From IMG/VR virus record IMGVR_UViG_3300010370_000190, positions 1 to 27,481 of that record: a DNA stretch of 27,481 nt; one strand, written 5' to 3'. Origin of the DNA: a virus. This document shows positions 19,701-25,907 of this stretch, piece after piece. Position 1 is the stretch's first letter. Each line of letters begins with the position of its first letter. Both the position numbers and the translations under genes were made by a program. The notes under the pieces are model-generated. The model made no database searches. It was not told the DNA's origin and saw only the letters and a program-made list of their open reading frames with translations.

Positions 19701-22700
19701 TGCATTTGCTAATTTAAAGGAATTGTCATCTACTTTTATGACTTGATAATAATTTGTTGTACTAGTAATTCCCGTAGAGGTGGTTAAACCTGCAATAGCA
19801 GTGGGAGTTGCAGTTCCTGCTCCAGATTCAACTGAATAGACAATTTTATCACCGTCATTAAACCCATGATTAGTGAAGTTAATTGTTGAAGTGACTGTGG
19901 AAATACCTAATGGTTTAACATTTAATTTTCTATACTGATATCCACTTCCTGGATTAATTACTTCAATTGAACGTAAAGTCTTTGATGCGTTATATTGTTT
20001 AAATTTATGTATACCCTGAGTAACTGAAGTTGTTAAACCAACAGTATTGATACCACTAATAGATTCTTCAAATTTATTGTAGAGTTTAATAGTATTTGAA
20101 TTTACAACACCAGCATAATAAACAGAACTATCACCTAATGTTGTAACTCCATCGAATATGTTATTTGCTGAGTATGTTGTAGTTGATGCAATTCCTATAG
20201 AATCATTTCCATTGTTATAATAAACAATAGCATCTCCACTTGTAAGATAGTGATCCTTAATGAAAGTAATAGTTTCCTGAGTTGGGTTTATACCACCACC
20301 ATCCGTTATTTCTCTTGAATCAAATTCAATTTCACGACGCCTATTTTGAACGACTGGTTCCAGAACAGCTCCAGAACCATTTCCTCCAGAAATAGTTACA
20401 GAAGAAACACTGGAAATATCAAAATCTTGTGGATCTACATATATTCTTTGAACACTTCCTTCTATAATTGGACTAACTAAACATGTAGTACCAGTGCTCA
20501 CAACTGGATCAGTAACAACTAAAACAGGAGGATTGATAAGATCATAGTTACGCCCTCTGTTGTATACTGATACACTTTCTACAGGACCATAATAAATTTT
20601 ATCGGTTGACTTGTAATTTAAAATTTCAACACCGTTTCCTAAAATTCCAATAGATCCTGCTGATGTTTTTTTATTGTTTCCAGTTTTAATGTTTTGATCT
20701 GATGGGAATTTTTTCAGCAGTTTTTGAGGATAAATTGTATCTTCTTTCTGTGAATCTAATTTAAATACGTGTTCTGTTCCTAATGTATCACCCAAAGTAA
20801 ATTGAACAGAAATATTGTCGTCAATCAGTGTTCTTGATTGATATAATTTTATTTTATTTGCTATTTCTCCAGGAGAAGGTTGTAAAACCTGTACAAAATA
20901 GGATCCTGTTGATAATCCAGATATAGGCAATGTTTTTGGTTCATAATATATCTTATCACCAGTTATAAACGGTACAGTGCCATTAAATGCAATGGTTGAG
21001 TAGGTCTGTGTTAAAGTATTAAAATCTTGTAAATTACTTGATGAGATAGATTGTATAGTTGCTTTAATTATTGTTTCCGATATGTTATATGATGGTAATG
21101 AGTTGGAGGCAATATAAAAATATTGATCATTATCATTATAAAAATTCTGAACATTCGTCGTTATGACATCATTTCCATAAACTATCGGAGTTCCTGTGCT
21201 CTGTGCAGTTTCTAATTTCCTCCTCAGTTTATAATCTGTTCTTTCAAATTCTGGATGCAAATAAGAATCATCTGGTACAAAGTTAATTAAATTTGTAAGA
21301 GTTACTTCTCTAGTACCAACATTAATGTTTGAAACAACTGCACCTTGATAAGCAACATTTTCAGTACTTGCAATTAAAATGTCAACAGTGTCACCGACTT
21401 TAAGACTAGACCTGTCAATATCACCAGTTTCTAAAGTAAAAACACTACTGTTTATTGCCTTAATATCAAATGTAGAACTAGTATTATAGGTGAGAGTATT
21501 TGCAAATATTTGCTTATATGTTTTATTTTGTTGAGGATTTGAAATTATTTCACCTACATGTTTAAGATATACCCTTTCACCCTCATCGATTAAGTAAATA
21601 TCTGTTATTGGTTTAAATCCAGACAAAACTCCAGTAACTCTAAAATCTACTGGTTTTGTAACGTCACCATTTCCATATCCTCTAAATGTTTTAGTGTCGG
21701 TTACTTCGGAACGAGCACATAAAGTGTGAGAAATGCCAGAGCAACCTAAGAACTGATTAACAGTTTTATCAGTATAATCAATATATGAATAATCACCATT
21801 ACATTTTGCAATTATGGTGCCACTTTTGTCAAAACCAATTGTTGAATCTACTGTTATAACAGATGAATTAGCATCAACATCATTAATAAGTCTAGTTTTT
21901 GGAGAAATGGTAAAAATACCATCAAAAAATTCTACATCATCATATCCAACAAACAAAGACATTTTATAATAAGTTTTATAACCTGTCTCAACATAAAGAT
22001 CATTGCCATCATCATCAACAGATGACAAAACTCCTGGTCTAGTAAAAACTTCTACCTCAGAGACAGATGCTCTAATAGTATCATCAGTAAAATTAAAAAC
22101 AGTTTGTCCGACTAAACCATTTGGATCTCCAGAGATAATCTCTGTAATTAATACTTGTCTTCTTAAAAATTTTGCTGAAGATGGTTTTGTTAGGAATTGT
22201 TCTAGATCAATTACTTTTGGATTTATGCCATATAAAACATTAAATAGAATTCTAAAAGATTCTTCCGTTCCCTTTGCTTGATAGAAACTTCTTGCCTCTT
22301 TAATAAAATTATTAACGTTTAAATCTGATACAAAATCAACATTCTCAAGACCAGGTGTAAGTAAATATTTTATTTTTTTATAAAATTCTTGTAAAAATAA
22401 GACACTTAGATTCTGAACAGTTTCTCCATTACTATGAGGAGATCTTTCGGTGTCTTCGAAAACTAATTCTTCACTATTGATATTTGTTTTATAATTTGTA
22501 ATTCCACTAAATCCTCTGACACAACCAGTAAAACTACTGGTTGTAATACCGGTATATGTAATGATTTCACCGTTAATTTTTAATAAACCATATTGCTCTG
22601 GAAATCCTTTAGTTGTTTCTACATGAATAGTTGTGTCGGTTGAAGAAACATCATTTGTTAATTTTGTTTCTCCTTTAATAACTTCCTGTGTTAAATTATC

Positions 22701-22883
22701 TAATTTCAAATACTGATCAAGATTCTCTATAATATCAGATGGTCCACCCTGATATTCTTGAGAAATGTAATATTGTTTTAAAAAATCTACTGCTTTTGGA
22801 CTGTCCGATCTAATAAATTCTGGAACTTGATTTTCAATTATTTGCTGAACTTTTACTCTTTGTTCAAAACCAGTTTTGATCAT
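10728..22883 (-). CDS. 7: Giant baseplate wedge protein at the gp7 position (4051 aa)
   Basis: A single 12.2-kb frame between gp6 and gp8, the T4 gp7 position; T4 gp7 has 1,032 residues. Residues 161-280 (NFIKEARSFYQAKGTEESFR, then ILFNVLYGINPKVIDLEQ and LVGQTVFNF) resemble the C-terminal core of T4 gp7 around FYSTKGIEASYKFLFKVLYN and LVGQTIY, so the gp7-like part is at the N-terminus. The rest is a long series of beta-type modules: at least seven HxFxxGDxVxY units, at least ten GSGY units, recurring VGIGTT strings, and a YHYH-like domain at about 1282-1390 (GWAYDGNPIYGP). The C-terminus ends GYGLRDTGALRKDLG. It starts one base after the gp6 stop with no promoter of its own, so it depends on read-through from the gp25 promoter. 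It probably joins the wedge core through its N-terminus and projects a long flexible extension. The gp7 symbol rests on position plus recalled similarity. Confidence 0.9.
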   Translation of the reverse strand: MIKTGFEQRVKVQQIIENQVPEFIRSDSPKAVDFLKQYYISQEYQGGPSDIIENLDQYLKLDNLTQEVIKGETKLTNDVSSTDTTIHVETTKGFPEQYGLLKINGEIITYTGITTSSFTGCVRGFSGITNYKTNINSEELVFEDTERSPHSNGETVQNLSVLFLQEFYKKIKYLLTPGLENVDFVSDLNVNNFIKEARSFYQAKGTEESFRILFNVLYGINPKVIDLEQFLTKPSSAKFLRRQVLITEIISGDPNGLVGQTVFNFTDDTIRASVSEVEVFTRPGVLSSVDDDGNDLYVETGYKTYYKMSLFVGYDDVEFFDGIFTISPKTRLINDVDANSSVITVDSTIGFDKSGTIIAKCNGDYSYIDYTDKTVNQFLGCSGISHTLCARSEVTDTKTFRGYGNGDVTKPVDFRVTGVLSGFKPITDIYLIDEGERVYLKHVGEIISNPQQNKTYKQIFANTLTYNTSSTFDIKAINSSVFTLETGDIDRSSLKVGDTVDILIASTENVAYQGAVVSNINVGTREVTLTNLINFVPDDSYLHPEFERTDYKLRRKLETAQSTGTPIVYGNDVITTNVQNFYNDNDQYFYIASNSLPSYNISETIIKATIQSISSSNLQDFNTLTQTYSTIAFNGTVPFITGDKIYYEPKTLPISGLSTGSYFVQVLQPSPGEIANKIKLYQSRTLIDDNISVQFTLGDTLGTEHVFKLDSQKEDTIYPQKLLKKFPSDQNIKTGNNKKTSAGSIGILGNGVEILNYKSTDKIYYGPVESVSVYNRGRNYDLINPPVLVVTDPVVSTGTTCLVSPIIEGSVQRIYVDPQDFDISSVSSVTISGGNGSGAVLEPVVQNRRREIEFDSREITDGGGINPTQETITFIKDHYLTSGDAIVYYNNGNDSIGIASTTTYSANNIFDGVTTLGDSSVYYAGVVNSNTIKLYNKFEESISGINTVGLTTSVTQGIHKFKQYNASKTLRSIEVINPGSGYQYRKLNVKPLGISTVTSTINFTNHGFNDGDKIVYSVESGAGTATPTAIAGLTTSTGITSTTNYYQVIKVDDNSFKLANAGLGGTDTTNYTRRNYIKLNSTGTGYQVFSYPQIELNISVSYASTSTGSFTLTPYLRGEIIGTYVYENGAGYGSNILNFHKKPNVTVSTGTGSEFKAIVSNGRIIDVQVTFTGNGYTSEPDLIVDGNGVGAKLRSVVTDGKVTDVIIVNSGIGYDENTNVYSEVPGNGVVIESSVRSLTLNNHHRYGDEILIKNVGVDGLGYNLLGYYDRRTEVNIDDNGINHSPIIGWAYDGNPIYGPRALSDPTNSNSTLKNLSSGYILSTNSIEDRPSTDIFPEGFFVEDYKYNDSGDLDQYNGRYCKTPEFPNGVYAYFATIDVDNQVSTFPYFIGNTYRSLFVEQDINQEFDFNNSNLIRNTFPYKVYDLNASNDFLLEPNEIIKQSAIIESVNVGSVDNLIVNQSGQGYKVGDVAVFDDTETNGSALSATVGSIKGKDIENISTTLVTYQSCPVVWDNANQLSVYVNSPHGFDDQDTVIVSGVSTFVAGLTKSHEIGVTSETTYLIQQIPSNATAGFVTDIYVSSNFNNLSIGSTLGIGATEKVKVLNVFPQNKVIRLLRGQTGFSHTVSTAIYTIPNKFTIPVNTQIFDSKVNDVVYFNPVQSVGIVTNTGLTSTTSYKVGEKIDTVSIPSQSIYLPNHPFKTNQQVTFTRPAGSNTIAVSTSGNNYSTDQFNIPESGDSQTFFVINKSTDYIGLCTQVGLTTNTNGLYFVGFTSNSNSLDYQYFIQSNFNQVTAKVENAKATVAVSTVHEMEKGDNVIITLVPNKSVGIGTTATSVSVSYDSNFDKLLIDPVGFTSVGVSSATNTIQITSHNLKTGDKVFYNSSDLVISGLETGAYYVYRIDDDSFNLTQTYYDSVKEPPTVVSFASTGGNNQTISKINPQIQVTKNNSLVFNLTSSTLSGYEFKLFYDKDFNNEFVSIGNTTSFNIIGVGTVGVSTNASLTLTYNNALPSKLYYSLEKAGFISTSDKEVTSSSEILFVDSVYSAPFAVSNVGVGTTTFEIQLRKLPEAYAYNQSDTDILEYSTTSPTAKGGVDKMKINFGGVGYKKLPKFDSIISNEGINADIIPESSTIGRINKITIEDPGFDFSVDKTLRPEVFISPLITITNRNEIGIVSVTSGGSGYLVAPDLVLVNSDTGTVYENGLLKANLQGSSISSVDVVVPANGLADVTNKVYAINNSNGVGITSCISSPTGIVTCILATPLVGFTTNIFNIGDKVFVEGIQKLGTTGTGFNSEDYNYQFFTVTNYQNTNPAQVVFSLPNTVTNAGVAVTTQNGYASIIKEANYPTFTVLQNPRDFANGEKLLTYENSQYTERDLIVTKTLANTLKVYGTYELEEGDVVVGKDSGTIATIITIERSRALFEIDYSLRIESGWSNDIGKLNNDFQFIPDNDYYQNLAYTVKSPIDFETLKEPVNRLLHTTGLKNFADTEILETSSVGVGTTNSSLTISLIDLISEKRVDTINNFDFGIDIDVFDNKSKYVKFKNKKFSDYIQCISNRVLSIDDISSQFNKSTGDNNTYVDLIDYTIEDGYNRFLVQIVNPNTSERQSTEIITLPSITDDIITVEKGSVYNTDETLGDISANLLDGALSLRFTPSDPYDSDYDIKVLRNDFNSSLSGINTQSVGFINLTGSNINVAAGSTGNIISSGVGTVKAFFVHAEVIDEITKERNYVELYVDHDDNDTNISQYYFDNTSVNTFSSGNFIGTFSSNISSGILSLDFYNNTGINTVLVRSKVVGFGTTSVGIGTYRFKSSGQPDGTEKTVRLQSNVSVSSGNTSVLSTLSDDVTTIKTLAKVSYGSTSALHQVLSINDETDTYTIQYPFLSIGSTSGIGTFALERDNTVLNLNFYPDPGISDNILVQAYSEVIQTESDTLNIPEILSYGTVNERIVVDQFNGVNGNRSNATAFELNYEGVPIFEKVFNPSSTSVLDLSSGIFTIPDHFFQTGERLIYTPGSTFSGVTASSVGIGSTTTEFSGGVGIGTTDILPTSVFAIRINNDQFRLATNLIFATAGIGVTFTSVGSGNAHQLEMFKKMEKTIISIDGVVQSPLSYNLVEYQLSDNNGGQVGVADTYFAISGIATITPGNVLKIDDEYVKVSSVGLGTSSSGPITGIGTFNLIESERGFVGTSATSHTDGTSVKVYTGSFNIVNNKVHFTEAPKGNINEDVDLSNIPYIKSTFGGRVYLRRNYSTNQIYDDVSTQFTGIGQTYRLTVGGANTTGIETGSGILLINDIFQTPTTENNTGNNYSFIENTGISSVVFSGITTSGGLVISNTDVNLNQLPRGGIIVSLGSTSGLGFAPLVGASVTAVIGAGGSIVSVGLGTTDVFGSGYYGTVGVAVSDTTQDVGGTAASITATVGAGGTLTFNVGTAGTGYNNPKIFVSEPSYENLEVIGVSRLGIGSTTETGNGLLVTLDVGASSTTGIGSTLFEVKSFKIARPGYGFKKGDVFKPVGLVTDRNLASPLIDFELTVLETFTDSFSAWQFGELDYIDSISTLQNGSRTRFPLYRNGSLLSFEIDTNNSESAEIDLNALLLIFVNGVIQEPGKHYTFDGGTSFIFNTAPTENDKVSIFFYRGTRDQDSQLVNVNETIKEGDTIKLNRNEYVYGDIEQDDRKVAIILTSDKIETNVYTGLGVDSVNYKPVNWTKQKTDLVISNDFVYKSRDSLESLVYPTSRVIGDLASSSNEIFVDNAQFFNYEENRGAESPTDLLNLTINSVNALILNNSSDPVAAGITAVVSAAGTISNLVINDGGSGYTGASISVSIAPPLTVGLGIGTTATATVTVSAGGTLTTPVVITNPGFGYTTTIVPEVLAPTTTATYENITSITTVEGFAGIVTGITTTTGTASNPLALRFFLNTTEGGTNPFVGLATGYPVYIYETGVGSGVTSINTSDTDTVGIGTTFLNNVYIVNDISHSSGNAEIVCNVSSSSNVIGISTTGSATNPLGRFSWGRLSGFTRSSAPISIGVTGLTIDSGLSTFPVIQRRGYGLRDTGALRKDLG
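13700..20980 (-). repeat. Recurring HxFxxGDxVxY...YxVxxxDxxxFxL modules in the 4051-aa protein
   Basis: Diverged protein-level repeats of about 45-90 residues. Each starts with a His/Phe-Gly-Asp strand (NHGFNDGDKIVYS, TSHNLKTGDKVFYNS, PDHFFQTGERLIYTP, KDHYLTSGDAIVYYN). Each ends with a strand like YYQVIKVDDNSFKLA, YYVYRIDDDSFNLT or FAIRINNDQFRLA. The clearest copies are near 13700-13920, 17155-17290, 19700-19880 and 20070-20275. Weaker ones lie near 17600-17815, 18185-18320 and 20840-20980. Other module types lie between them. Confidence 0.65.
18715..19040 (-). other. YHYH-like domain inside the 4051-aa protein
   Basis: This encodes IIGWAYDGNPIYGPRAL, DLDQYNGRYCKTPEFPNGVY and STFPYFIG, in the order and spacing of the YHYH domain (G-A-D-G-PIYGP, L-NGR, TPEYPNG-YHYH, FPY-G). 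The naming His residues are replaced: the position reads VYAYFATI. The match is from memory of the family pattern. Confidence 0.6.
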
Positions 22884-22884
22884 C

Positions 22885-24792
22885 TTATACCCTCTTTAGT
22901 TCTCCATTTAAGTAGCTAGATGTAACCTTATATCCGACACCAGATATTTGTTCACCAGATGAAATAGTGTCTTTAACCATATTTATCTCACTCTTATCGA
23001 TCGAAAGATACAAATACAAATCTTTCAAACCAATAACATCATTTGATTCTGGGAATGCCTGAACTTCAATAACATTATTTGCAGATACTGTAGAAGTAAT
23101 ATTGACCGTATTAATCATAATTTCACCAGTAACATAATTTACTGTGCCAGCAGACTTTGTTACGATAGTATATGGCAAATCTTCAGTGGGAACATCTGTA
23201 ACAATTGCTAGTATTCCTTTTCCACTATCGTCTAATGTTCCATCACTCTTTTTATTTGGAATATCAGTAAAATAAAGAGTTGATGCATTACCTTCAACAG
23301 TAAATCCTGTGCTCTTAATATTAAAACCTTGGGGGTTTATGTGAAACCGGTTTCCGAAACACAACTCATAAGTAGCAAATTTATTAATTGCTGGTTTTAA
23401 GTTTCTTCTTATGATTACCTTAGTAATGTTCGAAGTAATGGCATTATCTACATTATCAATTATTTGCCCAACTTTACTATACTTAAATCTTCCACCAAAA
23501 TTATTAATGTTTGATGAGGAATATGTATTTAATGCTGATATGATATTAGATTTTAAATTATCAATTTGTGAAACTTGAGAAGCGTTATAGTAAACTGATG
23601 AATCAAGTTCAACATAAAGAATTTTTAGATCTACTATCTGTTGATTAATTCCTGAAAGAGAATATTTTTTCAGTTTGAATAGTATTTGTTCCTTATCAAA
23701 ATCAGTTACATAATCAGCATTTTTTGGTTTTATTGAAATGAAGACATTTCCAAATTGTGGTGGATCAAGTTCTTCTCCACCAATAACAGAAACAGATTCT
23801 GTATTGGGATATACCGACTGAACAATTGCTTCATAGTCAAGAGCAGTTACTGCCCTATACTGAGAAGAATATAATCTAGGTGCAAAATATTTTATTGAAT
23901 CGATAGTTTCAATATCAGAACCATTTTTAGCGGAGGATACGGTAGTTACACTTATTGTTGATGTTGGAACAACAACAATGCCATTTGAATCGACAAGTCT
24001 ACCCCTGAAAGAAAAGTTTGCAGGACCATTGCCATCTTTTCCATCAGTAATAATATAAGTTACTGTGATAATTGCCCCGTTCTCTAACTTTTTGCCAAAA
24101 TATCCATCACCAAAAAGAATCTCATATTTTTCGTCCTGAATTTCTTGAAGTAAATAAACCTCAGATGTAGAATTAATGTTTAAAATATTATTAACTTGAC
24201 TATACTCTTTTCCATCACCAGTATCACTTAGACCTTTAACTTTTACTACAATAGTTGAGGTGTCAATAAATGAATTGTTTAAAATAAATTTTTGATCTAA
24301 CGAACCATCTACGGTAAACGTATTCTTTACAAAAGTTCCTTGATAAATGTCAACATTTGAAAATGATGCCGTTCCAGAATTAATACTTGTCGTTACATTT
24401 TCTGGAATTGAAAAAACGTAGTTTGATTGATTTTCTGCTCCTACACAAGCAAGACCCGCTTGCAAAGTCAACGAACCAGCAGTGCTTGTTGTGGATACGT
24501 TAAAACTTATTGATGCTTTTGCAGCAGTCCTTGAACGAGGAACATACCCAATATTTCTTGCAAGAGAAACAACGTTCTCACGCAGAGTTGCTGAATCTAG
24601 AAACGATTCATTCGCAACCATATTGGTATTGAATGCCGTAATATAGGTATTGTATGCAAGAGTGTCGATTAGAACCGACATGTTTGATCCTTCAAAATCA
24701 AAGTCCGTGAAATTTGAATTTGCACGAAGATAATCTTTGATTGAAGTTTTTATCTGATCAAAATCTAAATTGGTAAACTTTGTAAAAGGCAT
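22885..24792 (-). CDS. 6: Baseplate wedge subunit gp6
   Basis: A 635-residue homologue of T4 gp6 (660 aa), the wedge protein that forms the continuous ring in the baseplate and changes shape during sheath contraction. The N-terminal signature DFEGSNMSVLIDTLAYNT (residues 32-49) and the following ANESFLDSATLRENVVSLAR and NIGYVPRSRTAAKASI closely parallel T4 gp6 (DFEGSRLNVLCDLLAYNT, ESFMRTANLRSSVVQAAQ, NGYLPTSKSAA). The AVTALDYEAIVQSVYPN segment in the middle is the conserved T4-gp6/P2-gpJ-type feature. It begins one base after the gp25 stop and ends one base before the giant gp7-like gene, so gp25, gp6 and gp7 form a tightly packed operon. Its length is normal and no disruption is seen. Confidence 0.95.
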   Translation of the reverse strand: MPFTKFTNLDFDQIKTSIKDYLRANSNFTDFDFEGSNMSVLIDTLAYNTYITAFNTNMVANESFLDSATLRENVVSLARNIGYVPRSRTAAKASISFNVSTTSTAGSLTLQAGLACVGAENQSNYVFSIPENVTTSINSGTASFSNVDIYQGTFVKNTFTVDGSLDQKFILNNSFIDTSTIVVKVKGLSDTGDGKEYSQVNNILNINSTSEVYLLQEIQDEKYEILFGDGYFGKKLENGAIITVTYIITDGKDGNGPANFSFRGRLVDSNGIVVVPTSTISVTTVSSAKNGSDIETIDSIKYFAPRLYSSQYRAVTALDYEAIVQSVYPNTESVSVIGGEELDPPQFGNVFISIKPKNADYVTDFDKEQILFKLKKYSLSGINQQIVDLKILYVELDSSVYYNASQVSQIDNLKSNIISALNTYSSSNINNFGGRFKYSKVGQIIDNVDNAITSNITKVIIRRNLKPAINKFATYELCFGNRFHINPQGFNIKSTGFTVEGNASTLYFTDIPNKKSDGTLDDSGKGILAIVTDVPTEDLPYTIVTKSAGTVNYVTGEIMINTVNITSTVSANNVIEVQAFPESNDVIGLKDLYLYLSIDKSEINMVKDTISSGEQISGVGYKVTSSYLNGELKRV

Positions 24793-24793
24793 T

Positions 24794-25195
24794 TTATCTT
24801 GTTGCCTCTAATAAAAATGTATATTCTTGAGTCGGAAAATCTTGACCAACAATATCGAAAAATATAGTTACATCAAATGCATTAAGATCTGGTTGAGGAT
24901 TGACTTGAACTTTCAAATTTGCAACTCTTGGTTCAAAGTTTCGAATAGAAACTTCAATTTGACGTTTAATAACTGATGCAGTTCCAAAATCTACAAATTC
25001 AAAAAGGCTTGAACGAACATCAGAACCAAGAATTGAATTAAAAAATCTTTCAGTCGGTAAAGTTTCAACCAAATTTCTCACAGAACGACGAATTGCCGAT
25101 TCATTTTTTAGAATCGGCAAATCTTTTGTCACAGGATGAGGCTCAAAGGACAAACTAATGTCCTTAAAGGCTCTTGATATTCTTGTGACTGCCAT
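24794..25195 (-). CDS. 25: Baseplate wedge subunit gp25
   Basis: A 133-residue homologue of T4 gp25 (132 aa), a lysozyme-named but non-enzymatic wedge protein that helps start sheath assembly and is widespread in contractile systems. The conserved EPR motif is present at residues 88-90 in SIRNFEPRVANLKV, preceded by LFEFVDFGTASVIKRQIE. The C-terminal half alternates strands as in the family. It is followed by gp6 after one base, the usual gp25-gp6 pairing. A perfect late promoter (TATAAATA) lies 23 bases upstream of its ATG and probably drives the whole gp25-gp6-gp7 operon. Confidence 0.95.
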   Translation of the reverse strand: MAVTRISRAFKDISLSFEPHPVTKDLPILKNESAIRRSVRNLVETLPTERFFNSILGSDVRSSLFEFVDFGTASVIKRQIEVSIRNFEPRVANLKVQVNPQPDLNAFDVTIFFDIVGQDFPTQEYTFLLEATR

Positions 25196-25217
25196 ATGGA
25201 CAATGATTTTCTGACAT

Positions 25218-25225
25218 TATTTATA
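25218..25225 (-). promoter_or_regulatory. T4-type late promoter (TATAAATA, perfect) for gp25-gp6-gp7
   Basis: The minus strand reads CTATAAATAATG, an exact late consensus, 23 bases upstream of the gp25 ATG at 25195. It is the only clear late promoter before the 14.5-kb gp25-gp6-gp7 block. Confidence 0.75.
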
Positions 25226-25226
25226 G

Positions 25227-25469
25227 TTATTTCCAAGGAAAACCATATGATGGTTCAGTACCATAATTCCAATCATCATAATCTTCATCGTTACGAATTT
25301 TTTCATGCAATTCAACTTGTTTTTTAAGATCATGCTTTGGTGCCAAGTCATGCATGACTTCTTGAATCACTCTTTTTGGTGGTGAACTGTCATAATCAGT
25401 GACAAGTTTTGCAGTTCCCCACATTTCTCTCATGTAGTTACTGTCTCTATCAACTGGTAAGTTTGACAT
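25227..25469 (-). CDS. Hypothetical phage protein (80 aa)
   Basis: An 80-residue soluble, charged protein starting MSNLPVDRDSNYMREMWGTA and ending with an aromatic, acidic tail (DEDYDDWNYGTEPSYGFPWK). No signal peptide, membrane segment or known motif is visible. It is one of the few genes here with a clear Shine-Dalgarno sequence: AGGAG five bases upstream of the ATG, at the foot of an inverted repeat. It sits between speD and gp25, and its stop lies just before the gp25 late promoter. Virion or assembly roles are possible from position, but nothing in the sequence decides it. Confidence 0.8.
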   Translation of the reverse strand: MSNLPVDRDSNYMREMWGTAKLVTDYDSSPPKRVIQEVMHDLAPKHDLKKQVELHEKIRNDEDYDDWNYGTEPSYGFPWK

Positions 25470-25474
25470 TTTAG

Positions 25475-25498
25475 CTCCTGTTTTAGTGAATAAAACAG
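25475..25498 (-). promoter_or_regulatory. Hairpin abutting the Shine-Dalgarno of the 80-aa gene
   Basis: The arms CTGTTTTA and TAAAACAG form a perfect 8-bp inverted repeat with a 5-base loop (25478-25498). On the minus strand the second arm runs straight into the AGGAG ribosome-binding sequence (25479-25475), so part of the site is in the stem. Such a structure could modulate translation of the 80-aa gene. Confidence 0.45.
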
Positions 25499-25508
25499 AA
25501 CTTTTATA

Positions 25509-25528
25509 AAGGAGGTTGCTATCTCCTT
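25509..25528. terminator. Hairpin downstream of speD (possible terminator or mRNA processing site)
   Basis: AAGGAG and CTCCTT arms form a 6-bp GC-containing stem just after the speD stop. Read on the minus strand it is followed by TATAAAAG, a poor U tract. Read on the plus strand the stem extends by two pairs with a 4-base loop and is followed by ATTTTTATTT, which looks more like a terminator. Since all genes are on the minus strand, its real direction and role are open. Confidence 0.4.
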
Positions 25529-25536
25529 ATTTTTAT

Positions 25537-25878
25537 TTAACGATCGAGTTCCCGAAGCAAATAATTATCCGAATTGAGATATTTTAGAAGTTCAAGAGCA
25601 ATTAATTTTGGATTTCCTTCTCCACAAGTGTAAACATCTATTGCCAAACACCCATTTTCTGGCCAAGTATGACAAGAAACGTGACTTTCTGCCAGCGCAA
25701 TCACGACCGTACACCCTTGTGGAATAAAACAATGTGAAAATGTATTTAAAATTGTCATTTTTGCACGTTCAATACCTTTAATCATGACGTTCTGTAGAGA
25801 TTCTACGTCATTAATAAGGTCAAACTGAACATCATACACCTCTAGGAGCAGGTGTTTACCCATTGAAAACTGTTCCAA
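25537..25878 (-). CDS. speD: S-adenosylmethionine decarboxylase proenzyme, prokaryotic type
   Basis: Converts S-adenosylmethionine to decarboxylated SAM, the aminopropyl donor for spermidine synthesis; it is a pyruvoyl enzyme made by self-cleavage. The core LAESHVSCHTWPE carries the Glu-Ser cleavage site (Ser65), the processing His (His70), and TCGEG the catalytic Cys (Cys85), all intact. The length, 113 aa, fits the short bacterial/archaeal type (Thermotoga enzyme 130 aa). Residues 7-14 (GKHLLLEV) match the family N-terminus. The start is uncertain. A TTG at 25878 keeps the 21-base spacing to the late promoter seen at other genes. An ATG at 25863 would give MGKHLLLE (108 aa). No spermidine synthase is in the window, so the product must feed host enzymes. 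speD is a known cyanophage auxiliary gene. Confidence 0.93.
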   Translation of the reverse strand: MEQFSMGKHLLLEVYDVQFDLINDVESLQNVMIKGIERAKMTILNTFSHCFIPQGCTVVIALAESHVSCHTWPENGCLAIDVYTCGEGNPKLIALELLKYLNSDNYLLRELDR

Positions 25879-25898
25879 CTCAATTTGAATGAAAAAAT

Positions 25899-25907
25899 TA
25901 TTTATTT
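25899..25907 (-). promoter_or_regulatory. T4-type late promoter (AAATAAATA) for speD
   Basis: The minus strand reads AAATAAATA, 21 bases before the TTG at 25878 and 36 before the ATG at 25863. It overlaps the TAA stop (25904-25902) of the 196-aa gene, the same layout as the promoter at 5539-5547. Confidence 0.55.

Noticed and set aside
10728-22883. CRISPR-like or minisatellite DNA repeats in the giant gene
   Set aside because: The recurring words are protein-level repeats with diverged codons and irregular spacing; no identical direct repeats with uniform spacers were seen.
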